Positions 26,610 through 35,655 of a DNA stretch of 43,900 bases are shown here, one piece after another. Position numbers and translations under genes: made by a program. The notes below the pieces were generated by a model that was not told the DNA's origin, made no database searches, and saw nothing but the letters and a program-made list of their open reading frames with translations. Source of the DNA: Ruminococcus sp. (GTDB lineage Bacteria > Bacillota > Clostridia > Oscillospirales > Ruminococcaceae); the NCBI GenBank assembly GCA_017543335.1, contig JAFYGE010000094.1, positions 1 to 43,900 on the forward strand. The letters run 5' to 3'. How positions within the stretch are numbered: the stretch's first letter is position 1; each line of letters begins with the position of its first letter.

Positions 26610-26915
26610 ATGAAATTAGATATAAAAAGTGAAAACGGGATAGCGATTGCACAACTCAGTGGTGAAATAGACCATCACAATGCCAAAGAGCTGAGAACAG
26701 AGCTTGACCGTTTTATTATAGCAGTTCAGCCGCCGCAGTTGGTGATAGATATGAAAAACATCACATTTATGGACAGCTCCGGAATCGGACTTATAATGGG
26801 CAGAAGCAAACTGCTGAAGGAGTGCGGAGGCAAACTTGAAGTACGAGAAGCACAGCCGTACATAAAGCGGGTGCTGAAAATATCAGGTATAGAGCGAATA
26901 GTAAAAGTAACTTAA
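26610..26915 (+). CDS. spoIIAA: Anti-sigma F factor antagonist
   Basis: 101 residues, a complete STAS domain. 'LSGEIDHHNAKELRTELD' and 'FMDSSGIGLIMGR' with the phosphorylatable serine identify SpoIIAA. Unphosphorylated SpoIIAA releases sigma-F from SpoIIAB in the forespore. AAAGGAGG precedes the ATG at 26610; an earlier in-frame start lacks a ribosome site. First gene of the spoIIAA-spoIIAB-sigF operon, 11 nt before the next. Confidence 0.93.
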   Translation: MKLDIKSENGIAIAQLSGEIDHHNAKELRTELDRFIIAVQPPQLVIDMKNITFMDSSGIGLIMGRSKLLKECGGKLEVREAQPYIKRVLKISGIERIVKVT

Positions 26916-26926
26916 AGGAGAAGAAA

Positions 26927-27364
26927 ATGGAAGTAATAAATGAGATAAAATTTTCAATGCCGTCACTGTCGGTAAATGAGAGTACTGCAAGAGCGGTAGT
27001 ATCATCATTTCTGATACAGGCTGACCCTACTATAGAGGAGCTTTCTGACATAAGAACAGCAGTATCTGAGGCTGTCACGAATGCTGTAGTTCATGCTTAC
27101 AGAGGTACTAAAGGGAAAATAGAGCTCACAGTAAAGCTTCTTGCAGGACGAGAGATATACATAAGAGTCAAGGACAGGGGGTGCGGAATAAAAGACGTAG
27201 AACAGGCAATGGAGCCTTTGTTCACAACAGCTCCGGAAGAAGAACGCTCCGGACTTGGATTTTCTGTCATGGAGTCTTTTATGGACAAGCTGACTGTAAA
27301 AAGCGTGCCCGAAAAGGGGACTACAGTAGTAATGCGGAAAAGGCTGAGAGCAAATGAAAAATGA
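26927..27364 (+). CDS. spoIIAB: Anti-sigma F factor (serine kinase)
   Basis: 145 residues, GHKL ATPase/kinase. The N box is 'AVSEAVTNAVVHAY', the G1 box 'RVKDRGCGI', and 'RSGLGFSVMESFMD' forms the ATP lid region. It binds and inhibits sigma-F and phosphorylates SpoIIAA. AAAGGAG precedes the ATG. The end overlaps sigF by 11 nt. Confidence 0.94.
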   Translation: MEVINEIKFSMPSLSVNESTARAVVSSFLIQADPTIEELSDIRTAVSEAVTNAVVHAYRGTKGKIELTVKLLAGREIYIRVKDRGCGIKDVEQAMEPLFTTAPEEERSGLGFSVMESFMDKLTVKSVPEKGTTVVMRKRLRANEK

Positions 27365-28013
27365 GATAAAATCCCCGCTTGCAGAAGAGAATCTCGGACT
27401 TGTGCATCTATGTGCAAATAAATTCCGCAATCGTGGAATAGAGTATGAAGAGCTGTATTCTGCCGGATGTATGGGACTTGTGAAAGCGGTCAAAGCTTAT
27501 GATGCTGAACATGGAACGAAGTTTTCGACTTATGCTGTACCGGTGATACTTGGCGAGATAAAAAGATTATTCCGTGACGGAGGAGCTGTTCATGTCAGCA
27601 GAGGACTTAAAGAATTGTCTATGAAGCTGCAGCGGCTGAGCGAAGAATTCCGGCATAAAAATGGACGTGAACCTACAATAAGTGAGCTTGCAAAACTTTC
27701 AGGCAGCGATGAATATGAGGTTGCGGAGGCACTGTGTGTAAGTCAGCCTGTTATTTCGCTTACAACAGGCGAGGACGGTGAATCTGAAATGGACATACCG
27801 TCAGAAGCTCCGGACGAAAGCATAGTTGATACACTTGCGTTAAGGCAGGTCATGAAGAAGCTAAAAGCAGAGGACAGAACTTTGCTTGAGCTTCGCTACT
27901 TCCGTGAGCTTACGCAGTCAAAGACAGCAAAAATACTTGGAATGACGCAGGTGCAGGTGTCAAGGCGAGAAAAAAAGCTCCTTACGCAATTGCGAAAGGA
28001 GCTTCTGGAATGA
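27354..28013 (+). CDS. sigF: RNA polymerase sigma-F factor
   Basis: 219 residues with regions 2 ('FRNRGIEYEELYSAGCMGLVKAVKAYD', 'FSTYAVPVILGEIKRLFRD'), 3 ('VHVSRGLKEL') and 4 ('LLELRYFRELTQSKTAKILGMTQVQVSRREKK'). It is the first forespore-specific sigma factor. Position after spoIIAB fixes it as sigma-F rather than sigma-G. Its stop is 1 nt from that of the convergent hemW, so the two transcripts must overlap. Confidence 0.94.
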   Translation: MKNEIKSPLAEENLGLVHLCANKFRNRGIEYEELYSAGCMGLVKAVKAYDAEHGTKFSTYAVPVILGEIKRLFRDGGAVHVSRGLKELSMKLQRLSEEFRHKNGREPTISELAKLSGSDEYEVAEALCVSQPVISLTTGEDGESEMDIPSEAPDESIVDTLALRQVMKKLKAEDRTLLELRYFRELTQSKTAKILGMTQVQVSRREKKLLTQLRKELLE

Positions 28014-28014
28014 T

Positions 28015-29109
28015 TCAGAAAATAAGATATTCTATCACCGAGTTTGACATAAGGAAACCTTTTGCGGTCAGTGATACGATATCATTTTCATAGTTTATAT
28101 ATCCCTCACGCATCAGCTGAGGGAGTTTTTTTTCGATATCCAAGCGATGTTCAGGAACACGTCTTAGGTCAAGACCTTCTTTGAGCCTTAGCCTTAGCAT
28201 TGCATACTCTTCAAATCCGCATGGAGAATCATCTGTGATAGTTATATTTTGTACCGGACTTTCTATGAATTCACGGGTATTGCTTTCGACTGCAAAACGT
28301 TTTCCGCCGTGGCAGGAATGAGCAGAAGGACCAATACCGATATAATCCTCACATTTCCAGTATCGGCAGTTATGTCTGCTCTCAAAACCGGATTTAGCGA
28401 AGTTTGAGACTTCATACTGCATGAATCCGTGAGCTTCCATAGTATTGACCATAGCGAGGTAGAGGTCAGAAGTTTCTTCATCGTCCGGAAGCAGACTGCG
28501 TACCTCATCGCAGTCGAACGGAGTCCCATTTTCCACTTTGAGTATATAAGCTGAAATGTGCTGAATATCAAGTCTTGAAAGAGCATCTATAGAGCTGTAT
28601 ACGGAGTCGGGAGTTTGTCCCGGCAGACCTATCATGAGGTCGCACGAGATATTGGAGAATCCCGAATCCTGTGCATCGGTCACAGCTTTTGCAGCTCTTT
28701 CAGCGGTATGGTTTCTGCCGAGAAATTTCAGCTCGCTGTCCGACATTGACTGCACACCAATAGAAAGCCGGTTGACACCGGCTTCATGGATCGATTTTAG
28801 TTTTTCGGGAGTAAGAGTTGAAGGATTAGCCTCCAGAGTGACCTCTGCATCAGGTGAAAGGGTAAACCCTCGATTTATTTCGTCCATGATCTTTTTGAGC
28901 TGTTCACCGCTAAGAAGTGACGGAGTACCGCCTCCGAAATAGACGGTATCAGCGGTCAGAGACTCAGCGGCATAGTGTCTGAGATTACGGATTACAGCAT
29001 CAGTGTAGTCATCGGAGTCCTTACGGCTGTAGCTTCCGGAATAGAAATCGCAGTAAGCACATTTTTTAGCACAAAACGGAACATGGATATATAGTCCGGT
29101 ATTACTCAT
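28015..29109 (-). CDS. hemW: Radical SAM heme chaperone HemW
   Basis: 364 residues. 'GLYIHVPFCAKKCAYCDFYS' holds the CxxxCxxC iron-sulfur motif (Cys at 13, 17, 20) with the extra Cys of the HemN/HemW type; 'TVYFGGGTPSLLS' and 'DLMIGLPGQT' follow, and the C-terminal HemW domain includes 'EYAMLRLRLKEGLDL'. These proteins bind heme and are often misnamed oxygen-independent coproporphyrinogen oxidase. The start overlaps the upstream small gene by 8 nt. Commonly found near lepA, as here. Confidence 0.92.
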   Translation of the reverse strand: MSNTGLYIHVPFCAKKCAYCDFYSGSYSRKDSDDYTDAVIRNLRHYAAESLTADTVYFGGGTPSLLSGEQLKKIMDEINRGFTLSPDAEVTLEANPSTLTPEKLKSIHEAGVNRLSIGVQSMSDSELKFLGRNHTAERAAKAVTDAQDSGFSNISCDLMIGLPGQTPDSVYSSIDALSRLDIQHISAYILKVENGTPFDCDEVRSLLPDDEETSDLYLAMVNTMEAHGFMQYEVSNFAKSGFESRHNCRYWKCEDYIGIGPSAHSCHGGKRFAVESNTREFIESPVQNITITDDSPCGFEEYAMLRLRLKEGLDLRRVPEHRLDIEKKLPQLMREGYINYENDIVSLTAKGFLMSNSVIEYLIF

Positions 29110-29440
29110 TAAGGTCGAGCCTTATAGATTCTTCCATTTTAAAGAAGAAAGCATTTGCTACGGCAGGTACGACAAAAAGTGACAGTATAAGCAGTATCAT
29201 TAGCGGTATCTCACGTATAGCAAGAAAATCATATCTTTGTGAAAACAGGAATAAAAGAACCATGCAAGCAAAAGTTATAAGACTGTAAATAGCGTTGAAT
29301 ATGGTAGCAGCTTTTCCGTTAACGCATCTTTTACCGCAATTTTTGCACGGTCTGCCTTTTGAATTCATTTTGCCTGCAAGGGCTTTAGTTATTGGAGTAA
29401 AACCTTTTTTTCCGCAGTGCGGACAAGTGTATATGCTCAT
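29102..29440 (-). CDS. Zinc-ribbon two-helix membrane protein
   Basis: 112 residues. The N terminus has two Cys pairs ('CPHCGKKG', 'CKNCGKRC') forming a zinc ribbon; two membrane helices follow (about 45-66 and 76-98), then a short acidic tail. It overlaps hemW by 8 nt and starts within the stop of its upstream neighbour (TAATG), so it is embedded in the lepA-hemW operon. No family recognised. Confidence 0.78.
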   Translation of the reverse strand: MSIYTCPHCGKKGFTPITKALAGKMNSKGRPCKNCGKRCVNGKAATIFNAIYSLITFACMVLLFLFSQRYDFLAIREIPLMILLILSLFVVPAVANAFFFKMEESIRLDLNE

Positions 29441-29880
29441 TATTTTTCTTCCTTTTCATTATTTTCGTCATCAGGAGTTTTTAAAGGTGAAAGCTCCGGA
29501 AGTTCTTTAGCGACCGCAGTTAACTTTTCGATGACCGGAGCCATTGCAGAAAGTTCGAGCGGAACAGCTTTTTTAGCTTTTTTACGTCTTTTTGTGAGGT
29601 CTATAACATCCTCGGCATGAAGTATGAAAAGCATAATGAACAGCATCAGTATAGCCGCTAAGATGCCCATACCGTCGTCGTTGAATATAAGTCCCCAAAA
29701 GATAAGGAGTACAGAGGTGACACAAAAATTCACAGGAGAAATCTCACGAAGTCTTATTCTGAAATATCTGAAGAATTTTCCGGCTTTCGAGTTCCTTTCG
29801 CAAATCATTTCTGCAAAAACTGTTACTATACTTGCTATTATTCCCAAGCCAAGTATAGAGAGGATGATGTAATTTATCAT
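29440..29880 (-). CDS. Hypothetical membrane protein of the lepA-hemW operon
   Basis: About 146 residues. Helices at about 3-25, 50-66 and 72-88, with a basic cytoplasmic link between the first two; the C-terminal third is soluble, first basic and then acidic. AGGAGGG lies about 6 nt before the ATG at 29880; an earlier in-frame ATG at 29913 overlaps the end of lepA and lacks a site. Not recognised. Confidence 0.75.
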   Translation of the reverse strand: MINYIILSILGLGIIASIVTVFAEMICERNSKAGKFFRYFRIRLREISPVNFCVTSVLLIFWGLIFNDDGMGILAAILMLFIMLFILHAEDVIDLTKRRKKAKKAVPLELSAMAPVIEKLTAVAKELPELSPLKTPDDENNEKEEK

Positions 29881-29902
29881 AGAATCCCTCCTTGCTGACT
29901 TA

Positions 29903-31705
29903 TCAGCTGTCAAGTTTAAGAACGCTCATGAATGCTTCCTGCGGAACTTCTACAGTTCCGAGCTGACGCATACGTTTTTTACCTTCCTTCTGTTTTTCGA
30001 GAAGCTTCTTCTTACGTGTAATATCACCGCCGTAGCACTTAGCAAGAACATCCTTACGCATTGCTTTTACGGTCTCACGAGCGATTATCTTTCCGCCGAT
30101 AGCCGCCTGTATCGGGACTTCAAAGAGCTGACGAGGAATATTTTCTTTTAATTTTTCAGCTATTTTACGAGCTCTGCTGTAAGCCTTATCAGTGTGGATT
30201 ATAAACGAAAGAGCATCGACAACATCGCCGTTAAGAAGTATATCCAGCTTGACAAGCTTTGAAGGAGTATATCCGAGCATCTCGTAATCAAATGAAGCGT
30301 AGCCTCTTGTGCGTGATTTGAGCACATCGAAGAAGTCGTAAACAATCTCATTCAGAGGCAGTTCATAGTGGAGTTCAACACGAGTGTCATCGAGGTATTT
30401 CATATCCTTGAATATGCCACGTCTGTCCTGACAAAGCTCCATGATATTTCCGACAAATTCAGAAGGGGAGAGTATACTTGCTTTTACCATAGGTTCTTCC
30501 GCAGTCTGGATAAGAGCAGGGTCCGGATAATTAGTAGGGTTGTCGATGTACTGGACTTCGCCGTTAGTCATTGTGACTTTATAGATAACTGACGGAGCAG
30601 TGGTTATCAGGTCGAGGTTATACTCTCTTTCGAGTCTTTCCTGAATTATTTCCATGTGGAGAAGACCGAGAAATCCGCATCTGAATCCAAAACCAAGAGC
30701 AACAGAAGTTTCAGGCTCAAAAGAAAGGGAAGCATCGTTGAGCTGAAGCTTTTCGAGAGCTTCACGAAGGTCGCCGTACTTTGCACCGTCGGCAGGATAA
30801 ATACCTGAGAACACCATAGGATTTACTTTTCTGTATCCGGGGAGCGGCTCATCACATGGCTCATCATCGTTAGTAACAGTATCACCGACCTGGGTATCAC
30901 CGATACTTTTAATGGAAGCGGCGATATATCCAACTTCACCTGCTTCAAGTGAGCCGTTGTTGACGAGTGAATTAGCGTCCATGAAACCAGCCTCAACAAC
31001 ATTGAAAACAGCTCCCGTAGCCATAAGGCGGATATTATCACCAACACGGACAGTTCCCTCTTTTACTCTTACGTATATGATAACACCTTTATAAGAATCA
31101 TAATAGCTGTCGAAAATGAGAGCCTTCAGCGGTTTCTGAGTATCTCCCTTCGGAGCAGGTATATCAGTAACTATCCTTTCAAGGACTTCTTCAATATTTA
31201 TGCCCATTTTTGCTGATATTTTTGGAGCGTCCATAGCAGGGATGCCTATGACGTTCTCAACTTCAGTGCACACTCTTTCAGGATCAGCAGAAGGGAGGTC
31301 GATCTTGTTGACTACCGGAACGACTTCAAGATCATGTTCTATAGCAAGGTAAGTGTTGGCGAGCGTCTGAGCTTCAATACCCTGAGAAGCGTCAACGACG
31401 AGTATAGCACCCTCGCAGGCAGCAAGTGAACGAGACACCTCATAGTTGAAGTCGACATGACCCGGAGTATCGATGAGATTGAAGATATAGTCCTCGCCGT
31501 CTTTAGCTGTATATTTAAGTCTTACAGCACGGGCTTTGATAGTTATACCACGCTCTCTTTCGATATCCATGTTATCAAGGAGCTGATCTTCCATATCACG
31601 GATAGCGACAGTTTCGGTCTTTTCAAGAATACGGTCAGCAAGAGTTGACTTACCGTGGTCTATATGAGCAATAATGCAGAAATTTCTGATTTTTTCGTTA
31701 GCCAA
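29903..31705 (-). CDS. lepA: Elongation factor 4 (LepA)
   Basis: 600 residues, the usual LepA length. GTPase motifs are 'AHIDHGKST' (G1), 'ERGITIKA' (G2), '[10 protein letters not shown]' (G3) and 'VVNKIDLP' (G4). The LepA-specific C-terminal domain ('[22 protein letters not shown]') is present. It acts on ribosomes in translation initiation/elongation quality. A promoter lies upstream at 31749-31777 and two membrane-protein genes and hemW follow. Confidence 0.96.
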   Translation of the reverse strand: MANEKIRNFCIIAHIDHGKSTLADRILEKTETVAIRDMEDQLLDNMDIERERGITIKARAVRLKYTAKDGEDYIFNLIDTPGHVDFNYEVSRSLAACEGAILVVDASQGIEAQTLANTYLAIEHDLEVVPVVNKIDLPSADPERVCTEVENVIGIPAMDAPKISAKMGINIEEVLERIVTDIPAPKGDTQKPLKALIFDSYYDSYKGVIIYVRVKEGTVRVGDNIRLMATGAVFNVVEAGFMDANSLVNNGSLEAGEVGYIAASIKSIGDTQVGDTVTNDDEPCDEPLPGYRKVNPMVFSGIYPADGAKYGDLREALEKLQLNDASLSFEPETSVALGFGFRCGFLGLLHMEIIQERLEREYNLDLITTAPSVIYKVTMTNGEVQYIDNPTNYPDPALIQTAEEPMVKASILSPSEFVGNIMELCQDRRGIFKDMKYLDDTRVELHYELPLNEIVYDFFDVLKSRTRGYASFDYEMLGYTPSKLVKLDILLNGDVVDALSFIIHTDKAYSRARKIAEKLKENIPRQLFEVPIQAAIGGKIIARETVKAMRKDVLAKCYGGDITRKKKLLEKQKEGKKRMRQLGTVEVPQEAFMSVLKLDS

Positions 31706-31748
31706 AATTATACCTCTTTTCTGTAAACATACAATATATCAATATATA

Positions 31749-31777
31749 ATTATATCATAAACCACAACGTTTGTAAA
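31749..31777 (-). promoter_or_regulatory. Promoter of lepA operon
   Basis: On the minus strand, TTTACA (31772-31777), a 17-nt spacer and TATAAT (31749-31754), about 45 bp before the lepA start. Confidence 0.7.
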
Positions 31778-31837
31778 GATGTTTTATAATATGACAAAAA
31801 GTGGTCAGACAAGATATAAAAATGAACAAAAAATCTA

Positions 31838-31867
31838 TTGACAATTATTATACAAATGAGATATAAT
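31838..31867 (+). promoter_or_regulatory. Promoter of the SGNH esterase gene
   Basis: TTGACA (31838-31843), an 18-nt spacer and TATAAT (31862-31867), about 60 bp before the start codon. Confidence 0.7.
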
Positions 31868-31927
31868 TATTTTGTAAATTATATATTTTTAAAGCATAGC
31901 GTACTATGAAAGGGGTGTTTTTTCTTT

Positions 31928-33646
31928 ATGAAAAAGAAAATAGTACCTGCTGCTTTAGCTGTATCGGCGGCTGCGGTCATAGGCACGAACGTACACGCTG
32001 CCGGAGCTAAATATAACAGCAAGGATCTTAAAGATCTAAACGATTATCTGCTCGGCAAGGGAGAACTGAGCGGAGATTTTGACCTCGATGACGATGGCGT
32101 AGTCGATGGATTTGACATGGTACTTATGAGAAGGGCAATGCTTGATCTGGGAGAATTCAAGCAGACTGTCTGCCCTGCATCAGAGGAAAACGTCAAATTT
32201 ATAGGTCGAAATTTAGTAAAAGACGATGTGACATGGCTCGTTCACAGCGGATCAGCAGTAGAATTTACGGTTACTGCGAGATCAGCTGAGCTCGATATCA
32301 ACGCTGGATCAGGCATTTCCAGCGACAAGGATCAGGCTCCGAGATATGCTGTTCTCATCAATGACGAAGTAATACTTGATGATGTTATTACAAGTTCAAA
32401 ACGTACTGTTGAACTGTTCAGCGGAAGTGAGCTGAGGACTGTGAAGGTCAAGGTAATACATCTTTCCGAGGCAAACAGCGGTGTAATGGGAGTTTCCGCT
32501 ATAAGAACAGATTCAAGCGTTGCTGATCCGGTAAATCCGACTCCGGAAAAAGACCTCCGTATAGAGTTTATCGGAGACTCAATAACCTGTGCCTATGGTG
32601 TTGAGGGAGCTTCACAGAATGAATCATTCAAGACAACTACTGAAAACTTCATGAAATCCTATGCCTACCTTACTGCCCAGAAGCTTGATGCTGATTACAG
32701 TGCAGTAAGTTACAGCGGTCACGGAATTATTTCCGGTTATACATCCGGCGAGAAGAATACCGGACAGCTCGTTCCTCCATATTACGAGATGATCGGCAAA
32801 TTTTCTCCGTATAATGTTTCATGGGATTTTTCAGCTAAACCTAATGATGTAGTAGTTATAAATCTTGGAACAAATGATTCAAGCTACATCGACAAAGACT
32901 TTGAAACACGTTCACCTGAATTTACAGTTGAATACGAAAAATTCCTTGTTCAGGTAAGAAAGAATAATCCGGACGCATATATCATATGCACACTTGGAAC
33001 AATGGGCGGTGCTGACGAATATAAGCTTATCGAGGAAGCAGTTGCCAATTACAAGAAAAATACCGGAGATGAGCGTATCATGAACTACTGGTCCGTGACA
33101 CACACTCAGTCCGACGGATATGGTTCTGACTGGCATCCGAGTGAGAAAACTCAGCAGCGTAGTGCATATGTACTTGCCGATAAAATATGTCAGGTACTTG
33201 GAATAGAATCGGATCAGATAGGTCTTGATATGGCTTCTGATGCAGAATATGAACTTGTTTGCGACAAGGAGTCCGGAGCAAATGCTGCTTCGTACTTATC
33301 AGATTATGACCGTTCATTCTGGATGAATACCGTAACAGGCGGTAAAGAGCCGGACGATATCGAAGCAAGGATAAAAGGCATTGAAATAAAGAAAGACGGA
33401 AAGTACCGTCTTACATTCAAGTGTACTTCTCCTGCCGGAATGGAAATACCTGTTTTACTAAGAAGCAAAGACGGCTCTGAGGTGTATTATACCGATAAAT
33501 TCACAGGCGGCGGAGAAAAAGTACCTTTTGAAGCAGAGTTAACTGCACCGGCAGCTGACAAGAATGCTGAGATAGTACTGCAGATCGGCGGAAAAGACTA
33601 TTCAAATGTTTCACTGTATGAGTTAAAGCTTGAAAAGATAGGATAA
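31928..33646 (+). CDS. Secreted SGNH/CE2-like esterase with N-terminal dockerin-like segment
   Basis: 572 residues. Signal peptide about 1-24; then a dockerin-like segment (about 28-75) with one clear calcium loop 'DLDDDGVVDGFD' and its helix, the first loop being absent or degenerate. A jelly-roll domain (about 85-195) precedes the SGNH hydrolase (about 205-420) with 'FIGDSITCAYG' (Ser nucleophile), 'NLGTNDSS' and 'DWHPSEKTQ' (catalytic Asp/His). This two-domain arrangement is that of CE2 acetyl esterases acting on plant polysaccharides. A further C-terminal beta domain (about 430-572) may bind carbohydrate. The next gene starts 14 nt downstream. Confidence 0.85.
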   Translation: MKKKIVPAALAVSAAAVIGTNVHAAGAKYNSKDLKDLNDYLLGKGELSGDFDLDDDGVVDGFDMVLMRRAMLDLGEFKQTVCPASEENVKFIGRNLVKDDVTWLVHSGSAVEFTVTARSAELDINAGSGISSDKDQAPRYAVLINDEVILDDVITSSKRTVELFSGSELRTVKVKVIHLSEANSGVMGVSAIRTDSSVADPVNPTPEKDLRIEFIGDSITCAYGVEGASQNESFKTTTENFMKSYAYLTAQKLDADYSAVSYSGHGIISGYTSGEKNTGQLVPPYYEMIGKFSPYNVSWDFSAKPNDVVVINLGTNDSSYIDKDFETRSPEFTVEYEKFLVQVRKNNPDAYIICTLGTMGGADEYKLIEEAVANYKKNTGDERIMNYWSVTHTQSDGYGSDWHPSEKTQQRSAYVLADKICQVLGIESDQIGLDMASDAEYELVCDKESGANAASYLSDYDRSFWMNTVTGGKEPDDIEARIKGIEIKKDGKYRLTFKCTSPAGMEIPVLLRSKDGSEVYYTDKFTGGGEKVPFEAELTAPAADKNAEIVLQIGGKDYSNVSLYELKLEKIG

Positions 33647-33660
33647 AGAGAGGTACTGAT

Positions 33661-34407
33661 ATGGTATGTAAGACTTGCGGAACACAGCTTCAGAACGGAG
33701 CAGCATTCTGTCCAAACTGTGGACTTACGGTTCATTATCCGCAGAATAATGAAAGGATAAAGCAGCCTGCGTATCCTCAGCAGAAGAATTACAATCAGCA
33801 GCCTGCTTATGTCAGACAACCTAATTATGTTCAGCAGCCTGCATATAATTATCAGCAGCCTAATTACGGCTATCAGCCTCAAAATCAAAGGGCAGTAAAA
33901 AACACAGGCAGCATAAGTGCATATGTATATATTTTCATTTTCATAATAATCGGAATGCTTACAGCAGGTGTATTTTACGTGTCATCTTTTCAGACAAGGT
34001 TAATGGAAGATAATTATGTCGGAACTAATCTTCTATCAACTATTGCAGTGCTCAAAGAAGTCGGATTCAGCGATTTTTCCACAGAAATTGATGATGATAT
34101 GACAGTAATGACAGTGTATACCATGCTTGTAACAAGTGTAGTAACACTGGTATTTGCGGTTTTTTCGTTTATAACGATATATCTCAAAAAGATATCATTA
34201 GCTATAAAGATACTTGGAATATCGGCAATATTTCCGGCGGTATCGTATATCATGCTTTTTATTGAAGGTGTACATATCAAATCGAAGAACAGTGATAGCA
34301 AAATAATCAGCGATATGATACAGCTTAGTCCTGCACCTGTTATAATGGCGTTAATGTGTATCGGCGTTGCTATACTTTCGTTTATGGCATCAAAGAAGAT
34401 AAAGTAA
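33661..34407 (+). CDS. Zinc-ribbon membrane protein with Gln/Pro/Tyr repeats
   Basis: 248 residues. An N-terminal zinc ribbon ('CKTCGTQLQNGAAFCPNCG', about 3-21) is followed by a low-complexity region (about 27-80) of repeated 'QQPAY/QQPNY' units, then three membrane helices (about 90-110, 155-178, 184-202) and a fourth near the C terminus. Zinc ribbon, disordered linker and membrane domain is a common layout of Firmicute proteins without known function. It is 14 nt after the esterase gene, so probably cotranscribed. A terminator follows. Confidence 0.78.
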   Translation: MVCKTCGTQLQNGAAFCPNCGLTVHYPQNNERIKQPAYPQQKNYNQQPAYVRQPNYVQQPAYNYQQPNYGYQPQNQRAVKNTGSISAYVYIFIFIIIGMLTAGVFYVSSFQTRLMEDNYVGTNLLSTIAVLKEVGFSDFSTEIDDDMTVMTVYTMLVTSVVTLVFAVFSFITIYLKKISLAIKILGISAIFPAVSYIMLFIEGVHIKSKNSDSKIISDMIQLSPAPVIMALMCIGVAILSFMASKKIK

Positions 34408-34412
34408 AAATG

Positions 34413-34450
34413 TGCGGATCGGAGTTTTTCTCAGGTCCGCAATATTTTTT
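34413..34450 (+). terminator. Terminator after the zinc-ribbon gene
   Basis: TGCGGATC (34413-34420) pairs with GGTCCGCA (34434-34441) over 8 bp with one G-U pair, followed by ATATTTTTT. Confidence 0.6.
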
Positions 34451-34452
34451 AC

Positions 34453-34481
34453 TTGACAATAAGCAGTAAAAAAAGTATAAT
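34453..34481 (+). promoter_or_regulatory. Promoter of the 34548 gene and ppiB
   Basis: TTGACA (34453-34458), a 17-nt spacer and TATAAT (34476-34481), immediately after the preceding terminator. Confidence 0.8.
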
Positions 34482-34547
34482 ATTATTAATGTTTTGTTTT
34501 ATATGAATGAAACTATAACATGGGATATTCCCGGAAGGGAGGATGAA

Positions 34548-34973
34548 ATGGAGACCCGTAGAGCTTTAGGTCTGCTTATAGCTGTTATGGCATCTATCCT
34601 CGTAGTTCTTGCCGGAAGATCATGTGCAAGAAGCATTGATGACAAAAATAAGGAATCATCCAAGAATAAGCTGAATAATGTTGTGCCCACGGTTACAGTA
34701 TACGTGACTGTTACCGGCAATGCTCCGGCAGTTGAATATGAGGTACAGCCGCCGGCTGAAACATATAATAATGATAATGTTCAGCCAAGTTCAGAAATCA
34801 GTTCCGATGCGGAAAATGCTTCTGAAGATACTTCGCTTGAAGCTGAAGCTGAAACAAGCACAAAATCTATGCTGGATCAGTTCTGGGATAGTAAACAGCC
34901 AAATTACGTTGATCCATATGGCAGACTTGAAAAGAGTCAGACTCCTTCGTCTGTCAGGATAGAAATTGGATAA
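34548..34973 (+). CDS. Hypothetical membrane-anchored protein
   Basis: About 141 residues. One N-terminal helix (about 5-24, 'ALGLLIAVMASILVVLAG') followed by a hydrophilic extracytoplasmic part with a 'VPTVTVYVTVTG' strand and an acidic Ser/Glu/Ala-rich stretch. GGGAGG (34537-34542) lies 5 nt before the ATG at 34548; an upstream in-frame start has no ribosome site. Its stop overlaps the leader of ppiB (TAATGGAGG). No family recognised. Confidence 0.7.
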   Translation: METRRALGLLIAVMASILVVLAGRSCARSIDDKNKESSKNKLNNVVPTVTVYVTVTGNAPAVEYEVQPPAETYNNDNVQPSSEISSDAENASEDTSLEAEAETSTKSMLDQFWDSKQPNYVDPYGRLEKSQTPSSVRIEIG

Positions 34974-34987
34974 TGGAGGAAAAACAA

Positions 34988-35458
34988 ATGGTAGTTATCG
35001 AAATGGAAAATGGTAAAAAGATAAAGATAGAGCTTTATCCTGATATAGCTCCTATTTCGTGTGAGAATTTTGAAAAGCTTGTTAAGTCCGGCTTTTATGA
35101 TGGACTTACTTTCCACAGAGTTATACCTGGCTTTATGATACAGGGCGGCTGTCCGAACGGAACAGGTACAGGCGGTCCCGGCTGGAATATCAAAGGAGAA
35201 TTTGCAGCAAACGGCGTAAAGAACGATCTCAAGCACACAAGAGGTGTACTTTCAATGGCACGTTCAATGATGCCTGATTCAGCAGGTTCTCAGTTCTTCA
35301 TAATGCATGAGGACGCTCCTCACCTTGACGGTCAGTACGCTGCATTCGGAAAGGTTGTTGAGGGCATTGAAGTAGTTGACGAGATCGCTGCTGTTGCAAC
35401 AGATTTCAGAGACAAGCCTGTACAGCCACAGATAATGAAAAAAGTAACTATTGAATAA
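34988..35458 (+). CDS. Peptidyl-prolyl cis-trans isomerase, cyclophilin type
   Basis: 156 residues, a compact cyclophilin. 'FHRVIPGFMIQGG' (catalytic Arg and Phe), 'GGPGWNIKGEF', 'GVLSMARSMMPDSAGSQFFI' and 'HLDGQYAAFGKV' are all present. No signal peptide, so cytoplasmic. GGAGG (34975-34979) is 8 nt before the ATG at 34988; the ATG at 34973 overlaps the previous stop and lies upstream of the site. Terminator downstream. Confidence 0.92.
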   Translation: MVVIEMENGKKIKIELYPDIAPISCENFEKLVKSGFYDGLTFHRVIPGFMIQGGCPNGTGTGGPGWNIKGEFAANGVKNDLKHTRGVLSMARSMMPDSAGSQFFIMHEDAPHLDGQYAAFGKVVEGIEVVDEIAAVATDFRDKPVQPQIMKKVTIE

Positions 35459-35465
35459 TATCAGA

Positions 35466-35498
35466 GTGGGACTATCTGAAAGGTAGTCCTGCTTTTTT
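35466..35498 (+). terminator. Terminator of ppiB
   Basis: GGACTATC (35469-35476) pairs with GGTAGTCC (35482-35489), loop TGAAA, followed by GC and six T. Confidence 0.8.
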
Positions 35499-35655
35499 GC
35501 GTTTTTAACATACAAAAGGACGATGACAGCGTTAAATTTCGTCATTTTAATGTTACCAAAAACTTAAAAATATCTTTTCTTTCTTGTAATTTTGTGATAT
35601 AATTTATTTACGTGTTTAATAATATCATTATATTATTTCATAGAAGGGAGTAATT